Below, in pieces: positions 27,444-36,292 of a DNA stretch of 64,000 bases (the stretch's first letter is position 1; each line of letters starts with the position of its first letter). A program made the position numbers and the translations under genes. Source of the stretch: DASPJL01 sp035628645 (GTDB lineage: Bacteria > Bacteroidota > Bacteroidia > Cytophagales > Cyclobacteriaceae); the NCBI GenBank assembly GCA_035628645.1, contig DASPJL010000159.1:1-64000 (forward strand), given 5' to 3'. The notes under the pieces were generated by a model, which had not been told where the DNA came from, searched no databases, and saw only the letters and a list, made by a program, of their open reading frames with translations.

Positions 27444-29372
27444 ATGAAAAAGTTTACAAAATTAAAATTGTTAATTGCCTTTGCCCTAACCATAGCATTT
27501 TCGGTTAACTCATGGGCACAATTGTCCTGCTATAATACTGTGGGATATTTTCCCTCCTGGTCGGGCGCTGCTTCGGCCATTGATTACAGCAAATACACGC
27601 ACATTAATTATTCATTTGGAATACCTAATTCTAACGGAACCATCGGTGCTATAGAAAACTCAGCCAAACTGGTTGACCTTGTAAACAGAGGACATGCCAG
27701 CAATACAAAGGTTCTTCTTGCAATTGGCGGATGGCTAAGTTCATCACCGAGCGGTACACCTTTTGAATCTATTGCTACCAATTCCACTGCCATAAATCAG
27801 TTTGTAAACAGTTGTGCTAACCTGATAAATCAGTATAACCTGGATGGGATAGACATCGATTGGGAGTATCCGACATCTCAGGCAAGATGGAATGCCTTGA
27901 TTGTTCCTTTGGCTAACAGAATCCATAGCATGGGAAAATTATTGACTGCTGCTGTGCCTGCGGGCTCTTATTATGGAAATGGTGTCGGCAACCTTGCTGT
28001 GCTTGATTTGGTAAACATTATGGCTTACGATTGCAACTGCCCTACAAATTCGCCTTATTCTCAAGCAGTAGATGCATTAAATTACTGGACCGGCCGGGGT
28101 GTGCCTCAAAATAAAAGAATGCTTGGCGTGCCTTTCTACAGTTCAGATAACAACACCAGCTTACATGTACAAAAAGCCAATCTTGCAAAATCCAATGCCG
28201 GCGGTATTATGATTTGGGAAATTTCGACTTACGGCGACATCAATGCGATAGTCAACACCCTAGGTAATATTTGCAAAGGGGGAACTCCTCCTCCCCCAAC
28301 ATGTACAGTTTATAATACAAATTCTACAATACAAGCCGAAAGCTACTGTACGATGAGTGGTATCCAAACTGAAAACACAACAGATGCAGGTGGAGGACAA
28401 AATGTTGGTTGGATTGAGGCCGGAGACTGGATGTCATATAAAGTAAATGTTCCTTCCTCAGGTTCCTATACCGTTCAATACCGTGTAGCTAGTGAGTCAG
28501 GAGGAGGCAGCATTCGACTGGAAAGACTTGGAGGTTCGGCAGTATTTGGAACTGTTGGTGTTCCAAGTACCGGTGGATGGCAAAATTGGCAAACCGTATC
28601 CCATACTGTACAGCTTACTGCAGGACAACAAGACATTGCTGTTGCGGCTGCAGCAGGTGGCTTCAATATCAACTGGATCAGCATTAACTCAAACGGAACC
28701 CCTCCTCCAACCGGCGCTCCTATCGGGCAAACAATCTGGCTAAGGGGTAGCTTGAATAATTTATATGTCAGCAGTGAAAATGGAACGGGACCCATGTGGT
28801 GCAACAGAACTTCTGCTCAGGCTTGGGAAAACTTTACCGTAGTGGATGCCGGTAATGGAAAAATTGCTTTGAGAAGCATGAGCAAATATGTTTCCTCCGA
28901 AAATGGTACTGCTGCCATTACCTGTAACAGAACCGCAATTGGAGGCTGGGAAGCATTTGACTGGATTACAAATGCAGACGGAACAATTTCATTGAGAGGA
29001 AACAATGGAAGATATGTTTCTTCTGAAAATGGTACTGCCGCCATGACTTGCACCAAAACTTCAATCGGAGGATGGGAAGCATTCAGATTTGGCACTGCGG
29101 GTTCTGCAAGAACAGGAGCCCCCGAAACTGCCGAAACAGCAGGTTTTTATCCTAACCCTGCTACCAATCAACTGACTTACAGCCTTCCTGAAGGAGTAGA
29201 AAATCACACCCTTCAGGTGAAGGACTTTTCAGGTAAAAGCATTTTAAAGAAGTCTTTTGGAAACACCGGAAAAGAGAACACAATAGATGTTTCTACTTGG
29301 AAATCTGGCCTTTATATTATAAACATTTCAGATAAATCCTTCAGTAAAACTTTTAAGATCCAAAAACAATAG
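27444..29372 (+). CDS. Secreted GH18 chitinase with CBM6, fascin-like domain and T9SS tail
   Basis: The 642-residue protein has a signal peptide ([17 protein letters not shown]). A GH18 barrel (about residues 27-285) contains [11 protein letters not shown] and the DxxDxDxE motif DGIDIDWE with acid/base Glu141, plus NIMAYDC and MIWEIS. A CBM6 follows (about 295-415; [30 protein letters not shown]), then a fascin-like trefoil of three repeats ([24 protein letters not shown]). The T9SS tail runs from [15 protein letters not shown] to [10 protein letters not shown]. It should cleave chitin outside the cell. The trefoil and tail are close relatives of those in the GH16 protein, pointing to recent module exchange. 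The gene's last codons and terminator are duplicated 813 bp downstream. Confidence 0.95.
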   Translation: MKKFTKLKLLIAFALTIAFSVNSWAQLSCYNTVGYFPSWSGAASAIDYSKYTHINYSFGIPNSNGTIGAIENSAKLVDLVNRGHASNTKVLLAIGGWLSSSPSGTPFESIATNSTAINQFVNSCANLINQYNLDGIDIDWEYPTSQARWNALIVPLANRIHSMGKLLTAAVPAGSYYGNGVGNLAVLDLVNIMAYDCNCPTNSPYSQAVDALNYWTGRGVPQNKRMLGVPFYSSDNNTSLHVQKANLAKSNAGGIMIWEISTYGDINAIVNTLGNICKGGTPPPPTCTVYNTNSTIQAESYCTMSGIQTENTTDAGGGQNVGWIEAGDWMSYKVNVPSSGSYTVQYRVASESGGGSIRLERLGGSAVFGTVGVPSTGGWQNWQTVSHTVQLTAGQQDIAVAAAAGGFNINWISINSNGTPPPTGAPIGQTIWLRGSLNNLYVSSENGTGPMWCNRTSAQAWENFTVVDAGNGKIALRSMSKYVSSENGTAAITCNRTAIGGWEAFDWITNADGTISLRGNNGRYVSSENGTAAMTCTKTSIGGWEAFRFGTAGSARTGAPETAETAGFYPNPATNQLTYSLPEGVENHTLQVKDFSGKSILKKSFGNTGKENTIDVSTWKSGLYIINISDKSFSKTFKIQKQ

Positions 29373-29420
29373 GCTTTCATTGAATATAATTAAAAAGCCC
29401 CGGAAAATTCGGGGCTTTTT
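29356..29420 (+). repeat. 65-bp direct repeat, copy 1: end of GH18 gene plus terminator
   Basis: This copy holds the last five codons and stop of the chitinase gene and the hairpin AAAAAGCCCCGG / CCGAATT-loop / CGGGGCTTTTT, an intrinsic terminator at 29391-29420. The same 65 bp recur without mismatch at 30169-30233. The IS remnant lies between the two copies. Confidence 0.9.
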
Positions 29421-29479
29421 CCTGACTTTGACAGCAACAAGAACAAAAAGCTTGTTTTTAGGTTTTTTAGAGGGATTTT

Positions 29480-30116
29480 CGCTTGTTTTAGGCAAAAGTG
29501 TGGGGCGAAAACTTTAGAGTTTTTTTCTTGACAGAGTTTTCAAAGTGTTCCAGATTTGTCATATGGCTTATATGCGTATTGACAACAAGGAAGGAGAGCA
29601 ATACATAAGGATTATTAAATCCAAAAGGAAAGAGGGCAAAGTCGTCAAGGAGACTATTTATAGTCTTGGAAAAGTAAGCGATTACACATCAGAACAATTA
29701 AAAAGATTGGGTACCAGATTTTTTGAACTGGGAGGAGGTGATCCAAGAGAGCTTCTTGAAGGTTCAATTGAAGAGTTGGGTCGGTTTAACTTTTGAAACC
29801 CGTCCAATGTTCCACTGGACAGACAAAAGAATAGAGGGACATATTTGTTTGTGTTACATAGCTTATACCCTTCTTATTTATATTCAAAATAAGTTATTGA
29901 AGGGCAATATTAAACTGTCAGAGAACCAGATCAGAAAGGCGCTGGATAATATGCAGGTCAGTTATATCAAAAATAAAGACGATTTTTTCTACCTCAGGTC
30001 GGCAAACAAAGAAAACATTGACGCGATAGTCAATCGGATTGGACTCAAGAAGCTTCCCAACATCATTCCTCAACAAGAAATCAATAATTACATTTAGGTG
30101 TGGGGCATGCCCTAAA
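29480..30116 (+). mobile_element. Internally deleted IS1634/IS4-like insertion sequence
   Basis: About 640 bp hold the two ends of a transposase gene without its middle. Both sides carry TTTAGG followed closely by TGTGGGGC (left TTTAGGCAAAAGTGTGGGGC at 29487, right TTTAGGTGTGGGGC at 30093), and the right side ends CATGCCCTAAA. The true terminal inverted repeats and target duplication could not be fixed by eye. The element sits between the duplicated chitinase terminators. Confidence 0.7.
29545..30097 (+). pseudogene. IS1634-like transposase, central part deleted and frameshifted
   Basis: The first frame (29545-29796) encodes the N-terminal part of an IS1634-type transposase (MRIDNKEGEQYIRIIKSKR, IYSLGKVSDYTSEQLKRLG) and stops. 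A second frame, ending at 30097, carries the C-terminal part (ETRPMFHWTDKRIEGHICLC, then LDNMQVSYIKNKDDFFYLRS), which is the signature end of this family. The junction is near 29785. Roughly 350 residues of a typical transposase of 500 or so, including most of the DDE core, are missing. It cannot be active. Confidence 0.82.
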
Positions 30117-30168
30117 AATTATTCTATTGATAATCAATATATTAACTCTTATAGGTGTCAAACTCAGG

Positions 30169-30233
30169 AGATCCAAAAACAATAGGCTTTCATTGAATAT
30201 AATTAAAAAGCCCCGGAAAATTCGGGGCTTTTT
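30169..30233 (+). repeat. 65-bp direct repeat, copy 2: duplicated chitinase end and terminator
   Basis: This is a perfect copy of 29356-29420, including codons KIQKQ, the TAG stop and the terminator hairpin. Since the hairpin is symmetric, it may also serve the minus-strand gene ending at 30264. A copy of coding sequence without its gene implies a duplication or a deletion linked to the IS between the copies. Confidence 0.9.
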
Positions 30234-30263
30234 TACATAGGTTAAGTTAAAATAAATTGATTT

Positions 30264-31643
30264 TTAAGGAACAATGATAATTTGTTCCATTGCAGAATAT
30301 TGTCCTTGTGTTACCTTTAAATAATAAGTGCGGGGAGATAATTGTGGTAATTTATTTAAGGCAACAGCAGAGCTTAACGCATTACTTTGGTATGTTTTGG
30401 AAAATAAAACTTTTCCCTCTATACTAAAAAGTACAACCGACACGGGACTTGTCTTATCAGGCGAATTAATGGTAAAATTAATATTGTCATTTCTGGACGG
30501 ATTAGGATAAACACCTACAGATAATTTTTCCCTGGCATTATTATTCTCTACATAAATAACCTGAAAATATTCATTCTCCCCGTTATAATCCACCTGTCTT
30601 AAGCGGTAGTAATACCGGTCTTCCCAGGCAAACCGATCATTAAATTCATAATCAATTAAATGATTCGAATATCCGTTGCCTTCCTCTACTCCGATTACCT
30701 CAAAGTCCACACCATTCGATGATCTTTCAATTTCAAAGTAAGCATTGTTTATTTCCATTGATGTAGCCCATTTCAGTTTTACTATATCCTTTTCAAATTG
30801 GCCTGAAAAAGAGTAGAGTTCAATAGGTTGCGCTCCTGTAGAAGGCGTAAAGGTAAATCTCATACCTGAATGAGGTCCAGCAGAATACGGTATTAGATTA
30901 AATACAAGACAAGTAGCGTCTTTATTATTTCCTTCAACAGTATTTTCCCAGTCATCATCACTATCTGTCATTCTATTGTTATAATCTAAACCATTTCCTC
31001 CTCTTAATCCTACTTGTACATGAATATCAGGAGAACTCCAATAATGAAAGACATTACCATAAATAAATTCTATTCTATTGGAGGACTCAAATAATTTAAT
31101 TTGGAAATTAAAATTATCTGTTCCTCCAGTTTTTGATTTATAAAAGCTCCATTGTGTTATAAAAACTCGATTAGGTTCTAGCTCTATGGTTTTATATGTT
31201 AATTTCGATATATTAAAGCTATCCTTCTGTCCTATCAAATCTACCCCAAACCCTGAAATAACATTATTTATATTACTAATCGGAGTTGTAGAAAGCAAAC
31301 TATTATTTTCTAGGCTTAGATACCCGTTTGGAGAAATAGAAATCCTGTTGTAAATGTTTCCATTAAAAACAAAATCAAAGCCAAGTATTATATCTTCAAA
31401 TGGAACATCGTCATTTTTATCATTTCCTAATAGTTGTCCATCTGTAAAGGGGGTATAAACTACTTCGTCATACTGAAAATCATATGTAGCAACCTGTCCT
31501 TTTACTGATCCGATTCCCTGTATTAGAAAAAACAGTAATAGGTTTACTTTTAAAAATAAATACTTAACCTGATTTTCCTTAGGAGTTTCATTCTTCCTTT
31601 TATTATAAAAACCAAATAAATTTGTTTCGTTTACCTGATGCAT
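30264..31643 (-). CDS. Secreted T9SS-sorted protein of unknown function
   Basis: The 459-residue protein has a long N-region before the signal helix (VNLLLFFLIQGIGSVKGQ); no later Met gives a better start. The N-terminal half (about residues 50-260) is a beta-sandwich like those in many T9SS proteins (LGFDFVFNGNIYNRISISPN, then GYLSLENN, GVDLIGQ), possibly nidogen-like. A short fibronectin-like region follows (IELYSFSGQFEKDIVKLKWA, YYYRLRQVDYNGENEYF). The type A sorting domain (VGVYPNPSRNDNINF to YSAMEQIIIVP) ends it. Function is not recognised; a surface or matrix role is likely from the sorting signal. It is a single gene converging on the IS remnant. Confidence 0.8.
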   Translation of the reverse strand: MHQVNETNLFGFYNKRKNETPKENQVKYLFLKVNLLLFFLIQGIGSVKGQVATYDFQYDEVVYTPFTDGQLLGNDKNDDVPFEDIILGFDFVFNGNIYNRISISPNGYLSLENNSLLSTTPISNINNVISGFGVDLIGQKDSFNISKLTYKTIELEPNRVFITQWSFYKSKTGGTDNFNFQIKLFESSNRIEFIYGNVFHYWSSPDIHVQVGLRGGNGLDYNNRMTDSDDDWENTVEGNNKDATCLVFNLIPYSAGPHSGMRFTFTPSTGAQPIELYSFSGQFEKDIVKLKWATSMEINNAYFEIERSSNGVDFEVIGVEEGNGYSNHLIDYEFNDRFAWEDRYYYRLRQVDYNGENEYFQVIYVENNNAREKLSVGVYPNPSRNDNINFTINSPDKTSPVSVVLFSIEGKVLFSKTYQSNALSSAVALNKLPQLSPRTYYLKVTQGQYSAMEQIIIVP

Positions 31644-32016
31644 TTTTGTGGAATAGGATTATTATTAAGTGGGAGGATGCCAATTCTATTCCAAAAGAAG
31701 CCTTGAGATACAACCTATTGAATACTATATGGTTGCCCAAATATTTTTCTAAAAAAAATCCGAATCCTAAAATAGTTGAGGAAAAAACACAACAAAGTGA
31801 GATGTAATGCTCACTTGTCATCAGAATTAATTATTATAATTAAATATTAAAATAATATAATTTAACCTATTAAGTCCTGCTACATACAAGCCTTTTTAAT
31901 TAAGAGCAGTATAAAATATAAAAAAAGGGTATTCTTAAAAAAATAAGTAACATTTTTTCAAACCTTTCTTAACGAGTTAACCGTTTGATAAGGAGTATTA
32001 AATATTAATATCAGCT
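31644..32016. promoter_or_regulatory. Divergent intergenic region, no gene seen
   Basis: This 373-bp AT-rich gap separates the T9SS protein gene (minus) from the repeat lipoprotein gene (plus). Short frames in it lack signals of coding. It probably holds both promoters; none was identified. Confidence 0.4.
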
Positions 32017-32505
32017 ATGAAAAAGAAAGTAATTTTATTAGGGTTAGCTTGTTCAATGTGGATGTTTTCATGCTCCGACAAACAAGCCAGCCAAGGTGGA
32101 ACAACAGGAACCGGGTCAGGTGCAGGAACAACAGGAACCTCAACTGATACAGGTGTAGAAACAGATACTGATACCGGAACAGGAACAACAGACGATACCG
32201 GAACTTATGACACTGGTACAGACACCGGAACCGATATGGGAACTGGAACTGATACAGGAACAGATACTGACATGGGAACCGATACTGATACAGGAACAGA
32301 CATGGATACTGGTACAGATACTGATATGGGAACAGGAACAGATACAGGTACTGATGTTGGCACTGACACCGAATCAGGTACTGACATGGGAACAGAATCT
32401 GATACTACTGGAATCGATACTGGTTCTGACAGCGGTTTAGGAGATGACGGAACAGGAACGGATGAATCAGAACTTAACAACTCAGGTACAGGAACAGGAC
32501 AATAG
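32017..32505 (+). CDS. Lipoprotein with Asp/Thr/Gly low-complexity repeat stalk
   Basis: The 162-residue protein has a lipoprotein signal (LLGLACSMWMFSCSDKQ) and then nearly only Thr, Gly, Asp, Ser, Met and Glu. The middle (about residues 45-140) is a run of DTGTDTD, DMGTDTD and TDTGTGT units. The DNA is a matching near-hexanucleotide repeat built on GATACWGGWACAGATACTG-like words. Dense Asp in a regular spacing could bind calcium or give an extended acidic stalk, which is inference. Such repeats often change length by slippage, and the unit lengths are multiples of three, so frame would usually be kept. A terminator follows. No family is recognised. Confidence 0.8.
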   Translation: MKKKVILLGLACSMWMFSCSDKQASQGGTTGTGSGAGTTGTSTDTGVETDTDTGTGTTDDTGTYDTGTDTGTDMGTGTDTGTDTDMGTDTDTGTDMDTGTDTDMGTGTDTGTDVGTDTESGTDMGTESDTTGIDTGSDSGLGDDGTGTDESELNNSGTGTGQ

Positions 32506-32550
32506 ATAACTATAATTTAACTTAAAACCCTAAAAGGCAATTGCCTTCTG

Positions 32551-32578
32551 CCCCAATATTTATTTATTGGGGTTTTTT
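32551..32578 (+). terminator. Intrinsic terminator after the repeat lipoprotein
   Basis: The stem CCCCAATA / TATTGGGG has a short AT-rich loop and is followed by six T. It lies 46 bp after the stop codon. Confidence 0.88.
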
Positions 32579-32592
32579 CATTTAAGAGGGAA

Positions 32593-32698
32593 GCGTGAGG
32601 TTAACCACAGAGGAAATGGAGGTTTTCTTAACCCTCCATGTTCTCCGTGTTTTACTCCTTGTACCCTGTGGTTAAATATGTTCCCTGTGGTTAAAAAA
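32593..32698. repeat. Dispersed word repeat of the CCACAGAGG / CTCCGTG type
   Basis: The stretch contains GGTTAACCACAGAGG, then its near inverse (CTCCGTG...), and two copies of CCCTGTGGTTAAA. It lies between convergent genes. A related sequence (TTACCACGGAGAGCC) lies inside the start of the second cusB gene at about 50893. Confidence 0.5.
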
Positions 32699-32754
32699 AA
32701 ATACTTTATCCAAAAAGGATAAAGTATCTTATTAACCCCAATTAACTATTCTAC

Positions 32755-35730
32755 TTACTCAATTATTAATTTTCTGGAATAACTTTTCTTATCTCCCTCG
32801 ATTACAATAAAGTAAATTCCTTTTTTATCTAATCCTAAATCCATTTCTAGTTCATTTTTCGACACATTCGCTTGCTTTACCAAATTACCTTGGCTGTCAA
32901 ATAATTTTACTTTAAAGGATTGAGCCTTTTCAGGAATTTTAATTGAGACAAAACCGGTATTTACAGGATTAGGAAATATTTCTATAGAAGTATTACCAAA
33001 TTCCGGCGCGCTTTCGTCTATACCCAATCTTGCGCCTGAGACAGATACCAGTTGCCATTGAGCGCTATACCAACCTTCTTGTGCATTTGCATATTGTGCA
33101 GCTCCCGTTTGATTTTCTACATGGATTATGCTACCGGTTTGCCATCTGTTTCTAAATCTGACCCACGTATCATCAATGTTATCCTGAGACCATTGGGCAC
33201 TCCACCAGCTTTGATCTACAGCAGTGGCCTGAACGGCACCTGTTTGATTTTCGATATGCATGTATTCGCCTGTACCCAGATTTTTTAACCAGAAATAATT
33301 CGCATCTACAGCAACCTTTTGCCATTTGTAATTATTATTGGCAACCGAGGTACCATAACCCACATTAGCGCCTGCATCATACAGGTATGTATTCTTCCAT
33401 CTGTTTTTAATGGCATAGTAAGTGGTTCCGGTGCCATTTGCCGTAAATTGAATCCAGTTCACATTAAAGCCACTTGAAGTGGCATACAAACGAAGTGTCT
33501 GTGTACCGGCAGGAAGAGTAGCAGTAGCATTCACCGTTGTCCAGTTTTGCCATCCGCCAGTTCCACCGATGGTTGCACTGCATAAGGTCGTACCTCCACT
33601 ATTTCTAAGTTGTATAGTACCTCCTGATCCACCACTAGCCATCCTAAAAGCTACGGTATAAGAACCAGCTGTAGAAACATTAACGTTGTAATCCATCCAA
33701 TCTCCAGTATCGATCCACCCTACGTTTAGTCCTCCGCCAGCATCTGTGGTAGTTTCTGTTTGCACTCCGGACATATTAGCCCAGCTTTCAGCCTCAATGG
33801 TACCTGGAATGACTGCCGCTGAACCAACAGCGCTTTGGGACACATTAATTGTTCGGGTGATTCCTCCACCAGTCACAGTTACCGTTCCGCTTCTGGCACC
33901 ACCTGTATTTGACGTTGCGCTTACAGTAATGTTTGCGTTATTGGACCCACTTGTTGGAGTAACTGTAATCCATGATCGATTGTCGGTTACCGACCAACTT
34001 ACGTTCGATGAGATCGAAACAGTTTGGTTTGTCCCTCCCGAACTGATCGCTAAGCTTGAGGGAGAAACGGTCAAGCTTGGTCCGGCAGTAACCGTAATTG
34101 TAAATGTTTGTGTACTAGTGCAACCTGACGAATTCGTATGAGTAGCTATGTAATTCCCCGACTGATTTGCTTGAATGTTGCTTCGCGTAATTTCCCTGGT
34201 AGTAGCGCTGAATCCGCCAGGGCCGGTCCAGCTCCATGAACCTCCGCTGGATGGTTGCGGCCCCATAGTAATAGTGCCTCCTTCTGTCAGGGAAGCTGTG
34301 GATGTTTGCTGCCATGCGCCGCTATTAACCGAGAGGTAAGGTGTGATAGCTGTAGGTGTACAACCGCCTCCTGTATTTGTTAAAACAATGTATTGGAAAG
34401 CGTTCAGGGTTTGCGTTGCTCCTGAGTTTAATGTCACATTAGCACCTGTATAAGCATCCTGATATGTTCCTGCCAATGCAGAAGGTATTACAAAACTCCT
34501 CGATCCATTTCTAAGATTTGTTATTACCACCACTTTTTCAGCGCCAGATATCTTTGTAAATGCACAAACATCATTATTTGAGTAGTTAGCCATCGAGCCG
34601 CGCCTTATGGCCGTACTGGCAGTTCTGAAATTAAGGATTTTAGTAAAATCAGCGGCGGCGCCAGTATTTTGGTTCCAATTGATTTTAACCGTATTCCAGG
34701 GCCATGGAATTACCTGATTAAAATCTACTTCCTGTCCGCTTGTCATCATCGGAACACCTCTCATGTAGGCAGAGACCAGGAAATTTGCGACAACTCCATT
34801 ATGCCCATCAAATACCTGAATGGGCGTGGTGGAACTTTCCGTGTCATGGTTAGCGGTATATCTAACTACTTGCTGGCTACTATTGGCATAAGTATATTCC
34901 GTATTGGTCGTCGCCTGTATTTGAGAGACTGAAATTCCATCATCGTTAATTTTCTTTATTGCATCATAATACCATTTGTCACCAAAATTCAAATCAAAGC
35001 CAACCTGAAAATTTTCGAGACGGTCACCTTCGGCGAACATCAGCAAGTTGTGAGAGGTGATGCCTCGTAAATTACTTATTGCACTGGTCCAAAAATCAAG
35101 GGGAGGATTATTGGCATAGTCAACTCTGTAGCCATCAATATTGGCGGCAAAAATCCAGTAACGCATTATATTTATCAGTTCCGAACGCATGGCGGAATTG
35201 TTGAAGTTCAATTTAGCCACATCGGGAAAAAGTGCAATTATATTACCACTTCCATCGCGCTCGTACCAGTCAGGATGCTGAGTAATCCAGGGATGATCCC
35301 AGGAAGTTTGATTAGGAATAAAATCCATAAGCACAGCCATTCCTCTGTCATGTGCACCACTTACAAGTTGCCGCAAATCATTTAACGATCCATATTCTGA
35401 AGCTACCGCTTTGTGATCTTTAACACAATAAGGAGAGGCAGAACTTCTTGAATCCGTTCCGTGAGGGTAAATCGGCATCAGATAAATGACGTTTGTTCCG
35501 AGGGCTTTAATTGCATCTAACCTGGCAATTACGCCGGCCAAATTTCCAGAGGCGCTGTAGGGGCGCACATGTACCTGATACATATTAACATCCCTAGGGT
35601 CAGGTACTCCGGCAAAGGGAGTTCCATATTGCGGAGGATCTTGTCCATAGACTTTTGTGAATGGAAAAGAAAGCATTGTCAGCAGTAAGACAAATAGCAT
35701 TGCCTTACCTTTTTTGTAAAGAAGGTTCAT
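32755..35730 (-). CDS. Secreted GH13 alpha-amylase with BACON, CBM6, trefoil and T9SS tail
   Basis: I choose ATG 35730 (MNLLYKKGKAMLFVLLL), giving 991 residues and a signal ending KVYGQ. The GH13 barrel (about residues 35-400) has VLMDFIPNQ, DGYRVDYANN (nucleophile Asp near 203), LLMFAEGDR (acid/base Glu near 233) and YTANHDTES (Asp near 295). A PKD/Ig-like region, a BACON-like domain (SISSNVSWSVTDNRSWITV), a CBM6 (PGTIEAESWANMSGVQTE, GWIDTGDWMDYNV), a ricin-like trefoil with W-rich repeats (SWWSAQW, GWYSAQW) and a T9SS tail (IEIFPNPVNTGF to SRKLIIE) follow. It should digest starch-like glucan at the surface or outside the cell. It is separate from the sus operon and stands alone. Confidence 0.94.
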   Translation of the reverse strand: MNLLYKKGKAMLFVLLLTMLSFPFTKVYGQDPPQYGTPFAGVPDPRDVNMYQVHVRPYSASGNLAGVIARLDAIKALGTNVIYLMPIYPHGTDSRSSASPYCVKDHKAVASEYGSLNDLRQLVSGAHDRGMAVLMDFIPNQTSWDHPWITQHPDWYERDGSGNIIALFPDVAKLNFNNSAMRSELINIMRYWIFAANIDGYRVDYANNPPLDFWTSAISNLRGITSHNLLMFAEGDRLENFQVGFDLNFGDKWYYDAIKKINDDGISVSQIQATTNTEYTYANSSQQVVRYTANHDTESSTTPIQVFDGHNGVVANFLVSAYMRGVPMMTSGQEVDFNQVIPWPWNTVKINWNQNTGAAADFTKILNFRTASTAIRRGSMANYSNNDVCAFTKISGAEKVVVITNLRNGSRSFVIPSALAGTYQDAYTGANVTLNSGATQTLNAFQYIVLTNTGGGCTPTAITPYLSVNSGAWQQTSTASLTEGGTITMGPQPSSGGSWSWTGPGGFSATTREITRSNIQANQSGNYIATHTNSSGCTSTQTFTITVTAGPSLTVSPSSLAISSGGTNQTVSISSNVSWSVTDNRSWITVTPTSGSNNANITVSATSNTGGARSGTVTVTGGGITRTINVSQSAVGSAAVIPGTIEAESWANMSGVQTETTTDAGGGLNVGWIDTGDWMDYNVNVSTAGSYTVAFRMASGGSGGTIQLRNSGGTTLCSATIGGTGGWQNWTTVNATATLPAGTQTLRLYATSSGFNVNWIQFTANGTGTTYYAIKNRWKNTYLYDAGANVGYGTSVANNNYKWQKVAVDANYFWLKNLGTGEYMHIENQTGAVQATAVDQSWWSAQWSQDNIDDTWVRFRNRWQTGSIIHVENQTGAAQYANAQEGWYSAQWQLVSVSGARLGIDESAPEFGNTSIEIFPNPVNTGFVSIKIPEKAQSFKVKLFDSQGNLVKQANVSKNELEMDLGLDKKGIYFIVIEGDKKSYSRKLIIE

Positions 35731-36292
35731 TTGAATAAGGGTTTTGTAATTATTTGAAAAATTCTGATTAAAGAATGAGTGCTTCACGGCATACGATTCC
35801 TTTAACGGAAATCCTATACTGATTTCAGGAATTGATCGTATAGAATTTGACTTCTAAAACATCAAGGGAAAGAAGTTTTTTTGGATTTTTGCATATAAAA
35901 TAATTTAAAGGTTAATAAACGAATCTCATTTTCTTCGAGAATAAAATTAGTTTACCCTCCTTTTAGAAAACACCCCTAAAAATTAAAATATCACCTTACC
36001 CGCTAATTCAATTAAGATAAATTATTGAAAATAAACATTTTAAGAACACTGATTTTTCAATTTATATCAATAAACCAACGACTTGTATCATTGCTTTCTT
36101 AACAAGGAAATTGAAATCATAATGAAAACCTTCTCAAGAGGATTGTCAAAAAGGTCAAATAGTCGAAAAAATGATTACATTATTTTTATACCCCCTCATT
36201 TAAATATAAATAAAAGTGTACAAAAAGCCTTTCCGAATTTATTTCGGGATATAAAGTGATCGATCAAGAGACTAAAGATCTATAATCTGAGT
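35731..36292. other. Intergenic region between two minus-strand genes
   Basis: These 562 bp hold the upstream region of the GH13 gene and the end region of the sensor gene. A weak hairpin (CCGAA/TTCGG at 36233-36247), read on the minus strand, could end the sensor transcript. No gene is seen. Confidence 0.4.

Noticed and set aside
26918..30116. Composite transposon around the chitinase gene, from CATGCCCTAAA at 26918 and 30106
   Set aside because: The shared 11 bp are in the same orientation, there is no transposase trace at the left, and the match is short enough to be chance.
31622..31807. 61-codon plus-strand frame upstream of the repeat lipoprotein
   Set aside because: It overlaps the start of the T9SS protein gene on the other strand and shows no signal, family or ribosome site.
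32205..32480. Open frames on both strands within the repeat lipoprotein gene
   Set aside because: They arise because the DNA repeat lacks stops in several frames; only the plus-strand frame has a signal peptide and sensible context.
33746..34141. Plus-strand frame of 131 codons antisense to the GH13 gene
   Set aside because: It lies wholly within a well-supported amylase gene, has no signal or family and is a compositional shadow.
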